DNA of 64,000 nt from Rhynchopus sp. YZ270_cl-10 (lineage: Eukaryota > Euglenozoa > Diplonemea > Diplonemida > Diplonemidae), in assembly GCA_964035575.1 (NCBI GenBank), contig OZ037835.1, positions 2,159,001 through 2,223,000 on the forward strand, in the 5' to 3' direction. The position numbers and the translations under genes were made by a program. Positions 22,701 through 32,475 of this stretch are shown here, in pieces (the first letter of the stretch is position 1; the number at the start of each line of letters is the position of its first letter). A model generated the notes under the pieces. It worked only from the letters and a program-made list of their open reading frames with translations. It had not been told where the DNA came from and made no database searches.

Positions 22701-23063
22701 TCTGTGCGTTCTTTTGACTCAGCGAGTCGATTGCGTTCAACGGTGGGGTCACACATGGGTATGCAAGAGTGGAGGCGCGCCAACAGGGGGAGTGGAAAAA
22801 CCAAGGTAAAAAAATGTTTTTATACACCACCCCTAAAAAAAGGGTATTATTTAGCAGTTTGTTAGCAGTTCTTTAGCAGTGAAATTTGCTGGTTTCAGCC
22901 ACACCAACAACAAAAACAACAAAAGGCAACAATTTCCCCCAACACACCTACACCTACCCCTCTCTCTCTCCTCCCTTCCCCTAATCATTTCCACAGTTTT
23001 TTTTCTTTCAAAACACATTTTTTTTTTTTTGCAAATTTCAAAAAAAAAAATACCAAAAATAAT

Positions 23064-26000
23064 ATGACACAATGCGCGGTTGTGCTGTTGTTCGTTACTA
23101 TGTGCAATGGCGCGACGATAACGACGTTGGACCGTGCTAAGACACTGCATTTTCTTCGTATTATGGGTGGTTCAACGGCACCGATGAACTCTTTGTTGGA
23201 CTCTTTCGCAACGAACACAAGCGCCGAGCTCGTGTACTCGGGGTCGAACAACATTAACACGGAATTTGCCAAACCGAACATGGTCACACTGCTCAAACTG
23301 TACCAGAACAACCTGATGGAGTACTTCACCGGCGCCACGATCACCTCCTTCATCGAACAGGGCCTTCTCCGCCGGCTCGACAACCTATACACGCGAGAAG
23401 GTCTTCACACCACCATTCCCAAATCCCTTTCCGACACCTGCCGCCATCCGACCATCCCAGGGTACTATTGCGTCCCCTTTAACACCTATTCCTGGGCCAT
23501 GTACTATCGTCCCAGCGTCTTTGCATCTCTTGGCATTACAACGCCACCATCTTCGTGGGATGAGCTATTGTCTGCGTTCGCGAAGATGCGTTCCGCTGGG
23601 ATCACCCCGATGGAGTACCCTTTGGGATCCCCGTGGTATTCTGGAGCCTGGTTTGATTATTTAAATATGAGGGTAAACGGCGTCGATTTTCACCGCAACG
23701 TTACTCAAGGGAAGACCTCATACACTGACGAAAGAATTCACAAATTGATGGACTTCTGGAAGAACCTTGTTGACGAAGGCAACATGAAGCCGATCCCTGG
23801 GTCCTGGGCGGCGGTCCGCAATGGGCTGGTCGAAAAGCGTGTTGGTGTGTTTCTCATTGGTGATTTCACGCGCTGGGGGTACGCACCTTTGGATCACGAT
23901 ATTGACTTCTTCCGTTTCCCTATCGTGGACCCGACACTTCTTGTTGGTGAAGACGCTCCGTGCGATTCCTACATCATTCCATCAGGTGTGCAGGCAGGCG
24001 CTCCAGAAACTCCAGAATCGATTGGGCTTGAAGCGGAAAGACTGCTAGGCCAGATGATGAGCACAGAGTTTATGCTGAACAACTCTGCGATGTATTCTAT
24101 TCCAGCGAATTCCAAAGCAATGTCGAAGGCCGACGCACTCAGCGTCAAATCCGCTAAGCTGTTAAGCGACTCTGACGTTATTTTTCAGTTTTTTGATCGC
24201 GACTGCCCGCGAGACTTTGCACTACGCGCGATCAAACAGCTGACAATGTTTGTTAATGGAACCCCTAAGGGTGAAGTCCTCGCTCAACTCAACGCTGACC
24301 GCATGGACGTCTACTTTGGCCTTATCAGTCCACCATCTATGAGCCCCGAAGGTGGCACATTCCAAACCCTCGTCTCCATCTCGCTCTCGACCCTCACCTC
24401 TGGAGCGGACGTCTACTACACAACAGATGACTCAGTTCCGACCATTTATTCGTCGCTGTTTAACGCATCGCGTCCAATCGTTTTAAGCGAGGCGGGGACC
24501 TATACTGTCAAGGCCTTTGCCGCGAAGCGTGGGTTAGACCCCAGCCCGATGACGCAAATGGTGTTTGTCGTGACGTCTTCGGAGGAGGATAATGTGCTTA
24601 TCATCGTGCTCCCTGTGGTGGGTGGTGTGATGTTGGTTATTCTTGTGGTCGTGCTGTGGAAAGGGTCCGCGAACTATAGGCAAATGAGGAAACTTCTTTC
24701 CGCTGTGGCGCTGGCCGAGAACACTGCAGAGAGTGTGGCGGAAATGGACTTTGACGGCGTGCAGTTTCTCTATGACATCGAAAACCCATCACGCCTGCAC
24801 CTTGCGTTCATCAAGATCGTTCACAACCTCGAACTGTATAAGTCCTTCCTCCCTGCAGCGCTGCTGGAACGCCTTCAGCACGATGACTCTGATACGTCTG
24901 ACCTCCGCGCAACCGCTCCCGGTGTCGACACCCACACCGCTGCTTTGGTGTTCACTGATATCCGCAAATCGACGGTCATCTGGGAAGCCGTACCCGAAGC
25001 CATGAAGCGCGCGATGCGGGTCCACAACAACATCATGAGAGAGGCAGTAAAGGAGTTCGGTGGCTACGAAGTGAAGACGATTGGTGATGCATTCATGGTA
25101 GCCTTCGACTCGCCGTTGGACGCTGTCAAGATGGGGGTGGCTGCGCAGTTGCGCCTTTCGGAGGCGACGTGGCCAGCTGATCTGTCTGATCTAGGAATGT
25201 GCGCAAAACAGATTAAGTCGGATTCGAACAAAGTGCTGTGGTCGGGTCTGTCTATTCGCGTCGGCGTAAATTATGGTGAGGTGTCCGTTGAAGAGAGCGC
25301 GATGACCGGGCGTGCAGACTACTTCGGCCACACCGTCAACGTCGCAGCGCGCCTTGAGAGCAACGGAGCTGTGGGTGCGGTCACTGTGTCCAATGCGATC
25401 TGGGAGGACATCTCTGCCCGCATCTCCGGCTGCATCGCTTCCGCACCAAACCCGATCACCCTCGCAGGCGTGAAGGACCCCATCCCGGTCCGTTCTGTGT
25501 ACCCAACTGCATTGGCTGAGCGTGCCGTGCAGCCCTTGGTCATATCCTCTGCTGTCGCTGTGCGTGATTGTGAGTCTACTACGTCCGCTAACTCGAGGCC
25601 CACTACGGTAAGGAATGTGAAGAGCGCAATCTCCTCCGACCGTGGCAACATTGTACAGGCAAGCATTGTGACAGCAGAGCTTCTGACAGATGACGTCTCG
25701 CACGCTGTAGGCGCACAGCTGAGTTTGGGAGTGACCTTGGCCCTGCAGGCGTTGGACCGCTGCCAAGGCATGCTGATCGGTGTCGTCGGCAACAACGTCT
25801 GTGGAGGGTTCAACCTCACTGGACGCACCGCTTCGCACTCAGAAAACGCAGTGCGGTTTGCACAGCTTGTGAAGTCTTCACCTATTGCGCACTGTGTTGG
25901 CATCATGGCTGGCACCGTATGGCACGGCAACGTCGGTAGCACACAGCGTTTTGTCACCGCCTTCGGCGGGGCTGTCAAGGGAAGCCAGAAGCTCTGCACT

Positions 26001-26228
26001 CTCGCCTACGACCCGGGAAGGATTCTGTTCGCAATCGAACGGAGTGAAGAAGACCGCCCGGTCCCGGTCCCGGGCCCCAGTGGGGGAACCACCCCAGGTA
26101 GGGGGGGAGAGATCTCATCAGCCCTACGCAGGAACCTGAAAGACACAGACCTGAAGGTAAAGAACGCCGCTGTGTACGAGGTGGCAATGTCCGTTGATGA
26201 ATACGCCTATCCCGACAATGAGTGCTAA
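23064..26228 (+). CDS. Receptor adenylyl cyclase with bacterial-type solute-binding ectodomain
   Basis: 1054 residues, single exon. Residues 1-17 form a signal peptide (MTQCAVVLLFVTMCNGA). Residues about 20-420 resemble a family 1 (sugar) ABC solute-binding protein: YYCVPFNTYSWAMYYRP, GITTPPSSWDELLSAF, then GVFLIGDF. Residues about 423-507 look like a chitobiase/hexosaminidase C-terminal beta domain (VYYTTDDSVPT). A single TM helix lies at about 511-533. Residues about 622-800 are a class III cyclase domain with both metal Asp (FTDIRKST, TIGDAF), the adenine-type Lys (EVKTIGD) and Asp (ADYFG), and the Asn/Arg pair (NVAARLES), so ATP to cAMP is expected. Residues about 860-985 are a second cyclase-like domain lacking those residues (AGTVWHGNVG). 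Likely a plasma-membrane nutrient sensor; ligand unknown. The ATG follows an A-rich leader. Confidence 0.85.
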   Translation: MTQCAVVLLFVTMCNGATITTLDRAKTLHFLRIMGGSTAPMNSLLDSFATNTSAELVYSGSNNINTEFAKPNMVTLLKLYQNNLMEYFTGATITSFIEQGLLRRLDNLYTREGLHTTIPKSLSDTCRHPTIPGYYCVPFNTYSWAMYYRPSVFASLGITTPPSSWDELLSAFAKMRSAGITPMEYPLGSPWYSGAWFDYLNMRVNGVDFHRNVTQGKTSYTDERIHKLMDFWKNLVDEGNMKPIPGSWAAVRNGLVEKRVGVFLIGDFTRWGYAPLDHDIDFFRFPIVDPTLLVGEDAPCDSYIIPSGVQAGAPETPESIGLEAERLLGQMMSTEFMLNNSAMYSIPANSKAMSKADALSVKSAKLLSDSDVIFQFFDRDCPRDFALRAIKQLTMFVNGTPKGEVLAQLNADRMDVYFGLISPPSMSPEGGTFQTLVSISLSTLTSGADVYYTTDDSVPTIYSSLFNASRPIVLSEAGTYTVKAFAAKRGLDPSPMTQMVFVVTSSEEDNVLIIVLPVVGGVMLVILVVVLWKGSANYRQMRKLLSAVALAENTAESVAEMDFDGVQFLYDIENPSRLHLAFIKIVHNLELYKSFLPAALLERLQHDDSDTSDLRATAPGVDTHTAALVFTDIRKSTVIWEAVPEAMKRAMRVHNNIMREAVKEFGGYEVKTIGDAFMVAFDSPLDAVKMGVAAQLRLSEATWPADLSDLGMCAKQIKSDSNKVLWSGLSIRVGVNYGEVSVEESAMTGRADYFGHTVNVAARLESNGAVGAVTVSNAIWEDISARISGCIASAPNPITLAGVKDPIPVRSVYPTALAERAVQPLVISSAVAVRDCESTTSANSRPTTVRNVKSAISSDRGNIVQASIVTAELLTDDVSHAVGAQLSLGVTLALQALDRCQGMLIGVVGNNVCGGFNLTGRTASHSENAVRFAQLVKSSPIAHCVGIMAGTVWHGNVGSTQRFVTAFGGAVKGSQKLCTLAYDPGRILFAIERSEEDRPVPVPGPSGGTTPGRGGEISSALRRNLKDTDLKVKNAAVYEVAMSVDEYAYPDNEC

Positions 26229-26430
26229 AAGAGGTGATTTTGAGTGCAGATCCTAGGTGATGGTCGACACAACAACAACAACAAAAAAAAAAAAAAGGTT
26301 CGAGAGACTGCTTCAGCCCGTACCGGATTTTTTTTTTGAATTTTTCTTTCATCCGGATGGGGGTGCTGTGCATAGTGTGCCTGTATCAATAACTTCGCTT
26401 TTTATTACACATTTCCCATAATACTATTTT

Positions 26431-27626
26431 CATAGGTGGTAAGCTAATAAAGCCTAATAGGATATTAGCCTAAATTATTAGCCTATTTAAGCCTTATAGA
26501 ATAGGCTAATAAAACTGGAACAGGCTAATATTTTATTAGCCTATTCTAGTCCTTTCCAGCTACCACTGGTGGTACAGTGGTAGCTGGCTAAACCCGTTAA
26601 ACAAATCCGAAAAATCCAAAATTTAAGGCCAACTCCGTTACAGACACAACACAACTTATTTCCTTGCTTTCCGGCTTATTTATCGCACCGCAAAAGGTTT
26701 GTGTTTTTCACTGATGAACGTGAGTGAGCGTGCGCTATATCTGTGTATGTGATCGCAAGGAGGACAAGGCCGATTGCTGCGCGGTGGCACACCATTTCAG
26801 GGGCCCCCTCCAAGACAGCTGCCCACTCCCCGACGATGCATCGGACCAATGGCGGTGGGTTGTGGATCAGACGTCTTCCGAATGACCTGTTGTTGGTACG
26901 CCAGCTCAAGTCTCACCAGTTGGGGAATGTCCACGAGGTCGTCCCATTCGTAGGCCGAGTCGATGCGCCGCGCCTCGTCGCTGATGAGGAGGAGGGTACG
27001 TCGGAGTGTGCACAGTCGTACCCGACAGCAGAACGTCTGTCACAACACACTCCCAAATATGTGGTACAACAGCTGTGTAGACGCCAGACAGCACAGCATT
27101 CTAACGTAAACGGCTCGCGGGATTTGTCCACCCACTTTGGACCCATGCGGCATTGGGGTTCGGTACCTATCATAAATTCCATGCCCAGAGCTAGGAAATG
27201 TTGCAGAGGCACTCCTCAGTACAGTTCCACCCCCACAACTTTGCACCACTACAGGAACTGTCGTAACGACGCATGCACTGTTCTTGGGTTTGGCCTACCG
27301 CGAAGATGTCGATCCGGGAGGGCAAATTTGGTTTAGCTATCCCGTAAGTCGACTTCTCCCCAAGATGAGGAGTTGTGGGATGTAGAGGAGGGCTTGTGCA
27401 TCATGTGCTCTTGGTTTCGTGCCGGCCCTCTCTACGTCTAAGATGGCATATAATAGGCTATTAGCCCTATATTAGCCTATTATAAGACTCTTATAATAGG
27501 CTAATATAGGCTCTTTACAGGCTAATAATTTATTTTCCAAGCTAATATAGGCTAATAAAAGCTAATAAAATCTGGGATTTTCCCGAAGGCTAATATTAGC
27601 CTATTCTTGTTAGCTTACCAGCTATG
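26431..27626. mobile_element. 1.2-kb TIR element with TATTTT target duplication
   Basis: Ends are CATAGGTGGTAAGCTAATAA (left) and TTGTTAGCTTACCAGCTATG (right), imperfect inverted repeats of about 20 bp, flanked on each side by TATTTT. Both ends are followed by AT-rich subterminal clusters of GGCTAATA/TATTAGCC (26440-26560 and 27440-27605). The GC-rich centre (26740-27400) has protein-like stretches on the minus strand (for example LIHNPPPLVRCIVGEW and GTEPQCRMGPKWVDKS) but no continuous recognisable transposase. It looks non-autonomous or decayed. Confidence 0.75.
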
Positions 27627-27984
27627 TATTTTGGTTACACTTTTTTTTGATTGGCCCCGTTGTTCTCAAAAAACCACTGTGTCTCATCTCCTAGGAAGAG
27701 GAGATACTCCAAAAAAATAAATGCAGAAAAAAGGAAGGATGTATGTGTACACCCTTTAGTGCTTACTGTTTGTGTTATAAATAGTAAGTATATGAATGTA
27801 TTGATTGGATTTTGGGGGATTTTTTTCTTCCCTGTCACAAAATCTTTGTATCAATCTCTTCATTCAAGTTTTCGTTCGTTAGGGTGATTTCATATACCAG
27901 GGGGATATTTTTTGGTTCGATATATGGATCATTGTGCTCTAGGTCCAGCACCATTTCGCGTACATTAATTATCGACTGTGGCCG

Positions 27985-28060
27985 CAGGGTACTTTGTGCT
28001 TTCATCCGTGGCTGGCATCGTATAGTGGGTCAGTCGGAGGTGCCTGCACCACTTACCACA
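27985..28060 (+). repeat. Dispersed repeat R1, copy 2
   Basis: GCCGCAGGGTACTTTGTGC, TTTCATCCGTGGCTGGCATC, GTGGGTCAGTCGGAGGTGCC. Upstream (27945-27975) CAGCACCATTTCGCGTACAT, then TAAT, partly parallels the rRNA-like scrap just downstream. Confidence 0.75.
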
Positions 28061-28154
28061 GTTTATTAAGGTGACTAAGCACGAGAGGCTTAGGATGATC
28101 TTATAAACTTTTCTCTTTTTGTTAAATATGATAGAGGAGCAATGTGCTCTAGGT

Positions 28155-28213
28155 TGCAGCACCAATAGCGTATACTAATGCTGTATGCCGGTATAAAGCT
28201 CGTAGTTGGATCC
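28155..28213 (+). pseudogene. 18S rRNA-like fragment
   Basis: CACCAATAGCGTATACTAAT and GCTG, then, after a short gap, TAAAGCTCGTAGTTGGATCC. These match, in order and spacing, the universally conserved core just 3' of the 530 loop of eukaryotic small-subunit rRNA (CCAATAGCGTATATTAA ... AAAGCTCGTAGTTGGAT). No flanking rRNA sequence is seen, so this is an isolated scrap, not a functional gene. Confidence 0.6.
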
Positions 28214-28922
28214 AGAGCTCAGGTTGTAAGGTGCCACGGTTTTTTCGTGATGGCGTAATGTCATAGCGTTGGCTGTGGGTCAAACATCTTACATCAAGAC
28301 CTGTGCTCTATCAACGATGGTAATGGCACCCTAGTGGGCGGGATACCAAGGTAATTCATCAAAGACTCACCTTTCCAAGTGTGTGCATTTTGTTTATGAG
28401 GACAAAATACTTTGTGAATTTTTTATTTTATTTTACGCTCAGTTTGTGCGCGAGAGGCATATTTTTTCACATTTTTTCATTATTTTCAACTTATTTTGTT
28501 GTTTTTTGTTTTCCGTTCTCTCCCTCGCCACGCAAGCGAGTCTGGCCTAGCTACTGTTCAAATAAAATCCCTACCAGTTTGGGGTGTGTTGAAATTTACC
28601 ACCCCACTAGGCTCGCCCTCTCCCTTGCTCTCTCTCGAAATCCCCCCTTTAAAATAAATTATTGTATTCTTTCCCCATTTCCTCCCCCCTTTTTTCTCTC
28701 TCAATATATTTGTCTGAATAAGACGAATTGTCTACAAATAGGTGCGTTGTTTTGAATAAATTATGTGTATAGTCAACTCCAAGCCTCCTCGGAGTTTACG
28801 GAGTTTTGCACATAACTGATTTCAGCTTTGGGGGACAACGTGGTCCAAAGGCACGCCCTGTTATAGTTGGCATGTTTTGAGGGAAAGTTTAGCCCCCCCT
28901 GTGCGAAAACGATGATGAACAA

Positions 28923-28960
28923 AGGTGACTAAGCACGAGAGGCTTAGGTTCATCTCATCA
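28923..28960 (+). repeat. Recurrent GTGACTAAGCACGAG motif
   Basis: Best copy of a roughly 35-bp motif: GGTGACTAAGCACGAGAGGC, then TTAGGTTCATCTCAT. Other copies, more or less diverged: 7853-7890, 10754-10791, 14072-14110, 14759-14785, 16902-16940, 17591-17618, 28069-28108, 33392-33425, 54712-54750. Function unknown. Confidence 0.6.
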
Positions 28961-29708
28961 CGGATTTTCCTTCTTTTGATACATGAGGAAAAAGCAAAAA
29001 TGTCAGAAATTACTTTTTATTGTGTCTTTCTTCCGGAAACGCCTTTCGGGCAGTGCTCTCAAGATCCTGTAGGGGTGGGCATGTTTTCTCATGTGCGTTT
29101 TTCGATTTTTTTTTGAAAAATCGAGAAATTGATGACGTGTGGACACCTCGCTTGTTTCTCGTGTGAACTCCACACAAACCTTTTTTTTTTGGTGGAGGAT
29201 TATCCTCCATTTTTTTTAAATTTTGGCGGGCTCGCGTGGAGGAAATCCTCCGTGGGGTTATCTAGTGGGGAGTCACCCTGAGAGGGGGCCAATATTTCCC
29301 CGAGGGCCCGTAGGCACCGTCCGGGGCTGTACCATAATTTTTTTTTGCCTGCGGCGCCATTTTCGTTTTTTTTGCTACTCAAAAAAGGGTTTTATTGAGT
29401 GACGCTGTGGTGTAAAAGGCAGTATTTTTTACACGAGCCCAAATTTTTTTTTCGCCTGCGGCGCCATTTATTATTATTATTTTTTGCTCCGCAAAAAATA
29501 GAGTTTGCAGTGTCTTTGGGAACCCCCTTGCATTTTGCAGCCGAAAATGCTTAAAATTCTATCATGATTAAATTCTTGCAAAAATCGAAAATTCTGCAGT
29601 TTTCGAGGAGGATCTTGAGAGCCCTGCTTTAGGGGTTCCTTTTTTTTATCGTCGGTTGTCTGTAGGCTTGACATCGTATGTGAGTCAAGCAATGAGCAAA
29701 GCAAAACA

Positions 29709-30086
29709 TAAAACAAAACAAAACAAAACAAAACAAAACAAAACAAAACAAAACAAAACAAAACAAAACAAAACAAAACAAAACAAAACAAAACAAAACA
29801 AAACAAAACAAAACAAAACAAAACAAAACAAAACAAAACAAAACAAAACAAAACAAAACAAAACAAAACAAAACAAAACAAAACAAAACAAAACAAAACA
29901 AAACAAAACAAAACAAAACAAAACAAAACAAAACAAAACAAAACAAAACAAAACAAAACAAAACAAAACAAAACAAAACAAAACAAAACAAAACAAAACA
30001 AAACAAAACAAAACAAAACAAAACAAAACAAAACAAAACAAAACAAAACAAAACAAAACAAAACAAAACAAAACAAAACAAAACAA
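29709..30086 (+). repeat. AAAAC microsatellite, about 75 units
   Basis: An essentially perfect pentanucleotide run of about 378 bp. The five long ORFs across it on both strands (Lys-Gln-Asn-Lys-Thr or Phe-Val-Leu-Phe-Cys repeats) are artefacts of the repeat. Confidence 0.98.
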
Positions 30087-30413
30087 TGACATCTTTACCC
30101 CAAGCAGGCGCAAAGTTTATTTGTCGCCACAATATATAAAAAACCTTACTTTTGGTGCTTCCCGGGGGTGTGCATTTCACAAATTTTTACAAAAATTTTA
30201 AATGTGACAATTTTTCACAAGTTTTCACAACACGGAAAACCGCTATAAAATTGTGAAGGCTGGTGAGAAGTGGTGAAAAATTGTGGAAAATTGCGGAAAA
30301 ATGTGAAAAGTTGTGAATTTATTTTATTTTTTTGTGTGCTTTTTTTTTGGGTGGGGTGGTGACCCACCCATTGAAGGATACGCTGGGATTCACAAGATAG
30401 AACATGGTGTGGT

Positions 30414-30523
30414 GTACCTGTGTACCTGTGTACTGTGTGCTGTGCGGAAATGACGAGAACTTGTCCATTTCGGCAAATTGACCCCACCACTGGCCGGACG
30501 GATTCCGGAAATGCAAATGCCGG
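30414..30523 (-). repeat. Dispersed 70-bp element copy 3 plus short TGTACCTG array
   Basis: The minus strand of 30454-30523 carries CCGGCATTTGCATTTCC, GGAATCCGTCCGGCCAGTGG and GACAAGTTCTCG. Downstream on that strand is TTTCCGCA, exactly as in copy 2, followed by a short degenerate array of 8-bp units (TGTACCTG, 30414-30443). Confidence 0.75.
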
Positions 30524-31061
30524 TGTTTAAAGGCTTCACCAACGAGAAAAAAAAGGGTAGTGAAAAGTTCTGAAAAGTTGTGAATTGAATTGAAAATTTG
30601 TGAAATGCATCCCCTTCGGGAAGCACCAACTTTTCCAAAAATAAAACAAGGTTAGTGCTCCAAAATTGGTTTACATACAAAAAAACCCCCCACCCTGTTG
30701 GAGAGAGTCTGGCTTCAATTACGCAGGCTTGCTCCCTTTCTCCTCAGAACAGAGGCTCCCCTCAACTAACGAAACAAAAAACGCATATCATTGTTTGTTG
30801 CGTTCTTTTTATTGCACATTTTCGTCTTTCAGTTTTTCCTTTTTTTTTATTGCACACTTTCTTTTCCCCTTCCCCTTGTACCAAAAAATTTAGCCTTTCT
30901 TCGTTAGGGTTGGGAGTACTTCTGAGCCCACAACTCTTCAGGAGAAAGTAGGCCCGCCGGCGGGCGAGCGGTTTTTGTACCGCCCCCATGCACACTACTA
31001 CGGGCAAGCCAATTAGGTTTCCTTTTTTTACATCTTCTGTTGTTGAACGCAGTGTGCCAAT

Positions 31062-31115
31062 GCTGTTATAAGGATGGCTGGCATAGTACGTCAGTCGGAG
31101 GTGCTGCATCAATGG
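31062..31115 (+). repeat. Dispersed repeat R1, copy 3 (partial)
   Basis: Keeps GGATGGCTGGCATAGTACG, TCAGTCGGAGGTGCTGCATC and AATGGC; the 5' third of the repeat is not recognisable. Confidence 0.65.
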
Positions 31116-31185
31116 CTACCATTTTTGTACGAGTATGCAATATGTAATTGGTTGTCATGAGTCTCTTACCGTCTCCCCTTTTGGT

Positions 31186-31254
31186 CTGGGGATCTTTTTC
31201 CCACAAATTGTCAATATTTTTTTTTAAAAAATATTGTGGGAAAAAGATCCCCAG
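31186..31254. repeat. Perfect 21-bp-arm hairpin
   Basis: CTGGGGATCTTTTTCCCACAA pairs exactly with TTGTGGGAAAAAGATCCCCAG. The interior (AATATTTTTTTTTAAAAAAT) also self-pairs. Could be a MITE relic or a transcript-end structure. Confidence 0.85.
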
Positions 31255-31280
31255 TTTAAAAAATATATATTATTCGTCGT

Positions 31281-31454
31281 AGAAAAAATGAACTTTTCCT
31301 CACGAGTGGAGATTTTCAGAAAACGAGTGTTCTTTTACCTCACGAGCGTAGCGAGTGAGGTAATTAGGTTTGTCCCACGAGCGCAGCGAGTGGGACAAAC
31401 CATAAACACGAGTTTCTGAAAAATTCACGAGTGAGGAAGAGCATTTTTTCTAAG
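31281..31454. repeat. Inverted repeat with two constant-loop hairpins
   Basis: Imperfect outer arms of about 50 bp (GTAGAAAAAATG, TTCCTCAC, TTTTCAGAAA on the left, reverse complement on the right to 31454). At the centre are hairpins 31337-31361 (ACCTCAC/GTGAGGT, loop GAGCGTAGCGA) and 31367-31401 (GGTTTGTCCCAC/GTGGGACAAACC, loop GAGCGCAGCGA). The loops equal the reverse complement of the loops at 22299 and 22335. Confidence 0.8.
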
Positions 31455-31462
31455 AATATTAT

Positions 31463-32026
31463 GTTTTTCTCAACTGAAGGAAAAGTGAGCTCCACGCGAA
31501 CCCTGTGGAGATTGGTGCGGCGTAAATATGCGAATTCACCAGAATCCGCAAACCCAGCTCGCGCCCATTTAAAGTTTGAGAATAGGTGAGGAAGCGATTT
31601 CCCCAATTCCTCCAATCATTCGCTTTACCTGCTAACCATTCATAATATCATATTCCCCCGCATCAGCAATAAAAGAAGGCTATGCCTATATCAAAGAAGA
31701 CCTGTGAGGCTGAAATGGAGGACGCATACAGTAAAATCACCTCGACTCTGAAGTCGGCCCCAAAATACGAAGCAGCATCAGGCGAAGTTCCTACACGATA
31801 TGTCTGTCAGGAGAGGTTCCCCCCGCAGGAGAGACACTTTACTACGTACTTTGTCGCACTCAACCCCATACTTTTCCTCAGCCTTACTTTTCCTCACACT
31901 TCACGTGTACCCCCCAGCCAAATAAAAAGTTCATTTTCCTCATACACACAGGAAAAGCCTATTTTTCGTCACACCAATCTCCACAGGGTTACGTGGAGCT
32001 CACTTTTCCTCAGTTGAGAAAAAGAA
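31463..32026. mobile_element. 564-bp TIR element
   Basis: Inverted arms of about 55 bp: GTTTTTCTCAACTGAAGG, AAAAGTGAGCTCCACG, AACCCTGTGGAGATTGGTG at 31463-31517 match the reverse complement of 31972-32026. Inside, an ATG at 31682 opens a frame beginning MPISKKTCEAEMEDAYSKI, with a helix-rich start faintly like a DNA-binding helix-turn-helix; after about 50 residues it is no longer protein-like. Probably a deletion derivative of a larger DNA transposon. Confidence 0.7.
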
Positions 32027-32394
32027 CTTTTTAAAAAGTACTGTGGACCTAGAAAAGGACTGCTATCTAAAAATTTTGCTGTATTTTTTGCCATATCTCT
32101 CCAAAAAGCTCCTTGAAAATAGCAAATTATTTTTAAATAGAAAAAACGAATAATGAATCGCTTTACGGCGAATTTTGTTATTTTGTTCCCTTCCTCTCTC
32201 CCCTTCCCCTCGGGTCCCCGCATACAAACACATATGGTTGGGGTCCTGCACCGGTCACACTATGAGAGGGCTTTTGTATTGCAATCAAATTAAATTTTGG
32301 AAAAACAACATTTATCTTGTGCATCTACAGAACGAACACAACCCCATCTCCTCTCTCTCCCTTTTTTTTATGTTTACACATTTTTTGCTGTCGC

Positions 32395-32475
32395 CGACCG
32401 CAGGGTATTTTGTGCTTTCATCCGGATGGCTGGCACCCGCATCGTACAGTGGGTCAGTCGGAGGTGCATCGATTC
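32395..32475 (+). repeat. Dispersed repeat R1, copy 4
   Basis: The fullest copy: GACCGCAGGGTATTTTGTGC, TTTCATCCGGATGGCTGGCA, CATCGTACAGTGGGTCAGTC, GGAGGTGCATCGATTC. Confidence 0.8.

Larger units (their letters stand above)
27627..29708. other. Intergenic repeats, no gene
   Basis: Holds an R1 copy (27985-28060), an rRNA-like scrap (28155-28213), two copies of the GTGACTAAGCACGAG motif (28069-28108 and 28923-28960), and CCTGCGGCGCCATTT twice (29346, 29452). 29190-29260 has inverted GGAGGATTATCCTCC-like sequence. No coding region is supported. Confidence 0.5.

Noticed and set aside
29477-30201. Four long ORFs over the AAAAC run
   Set aside because: Period-five repeat without stop codons in any frame; pure simple-sequence artefact.
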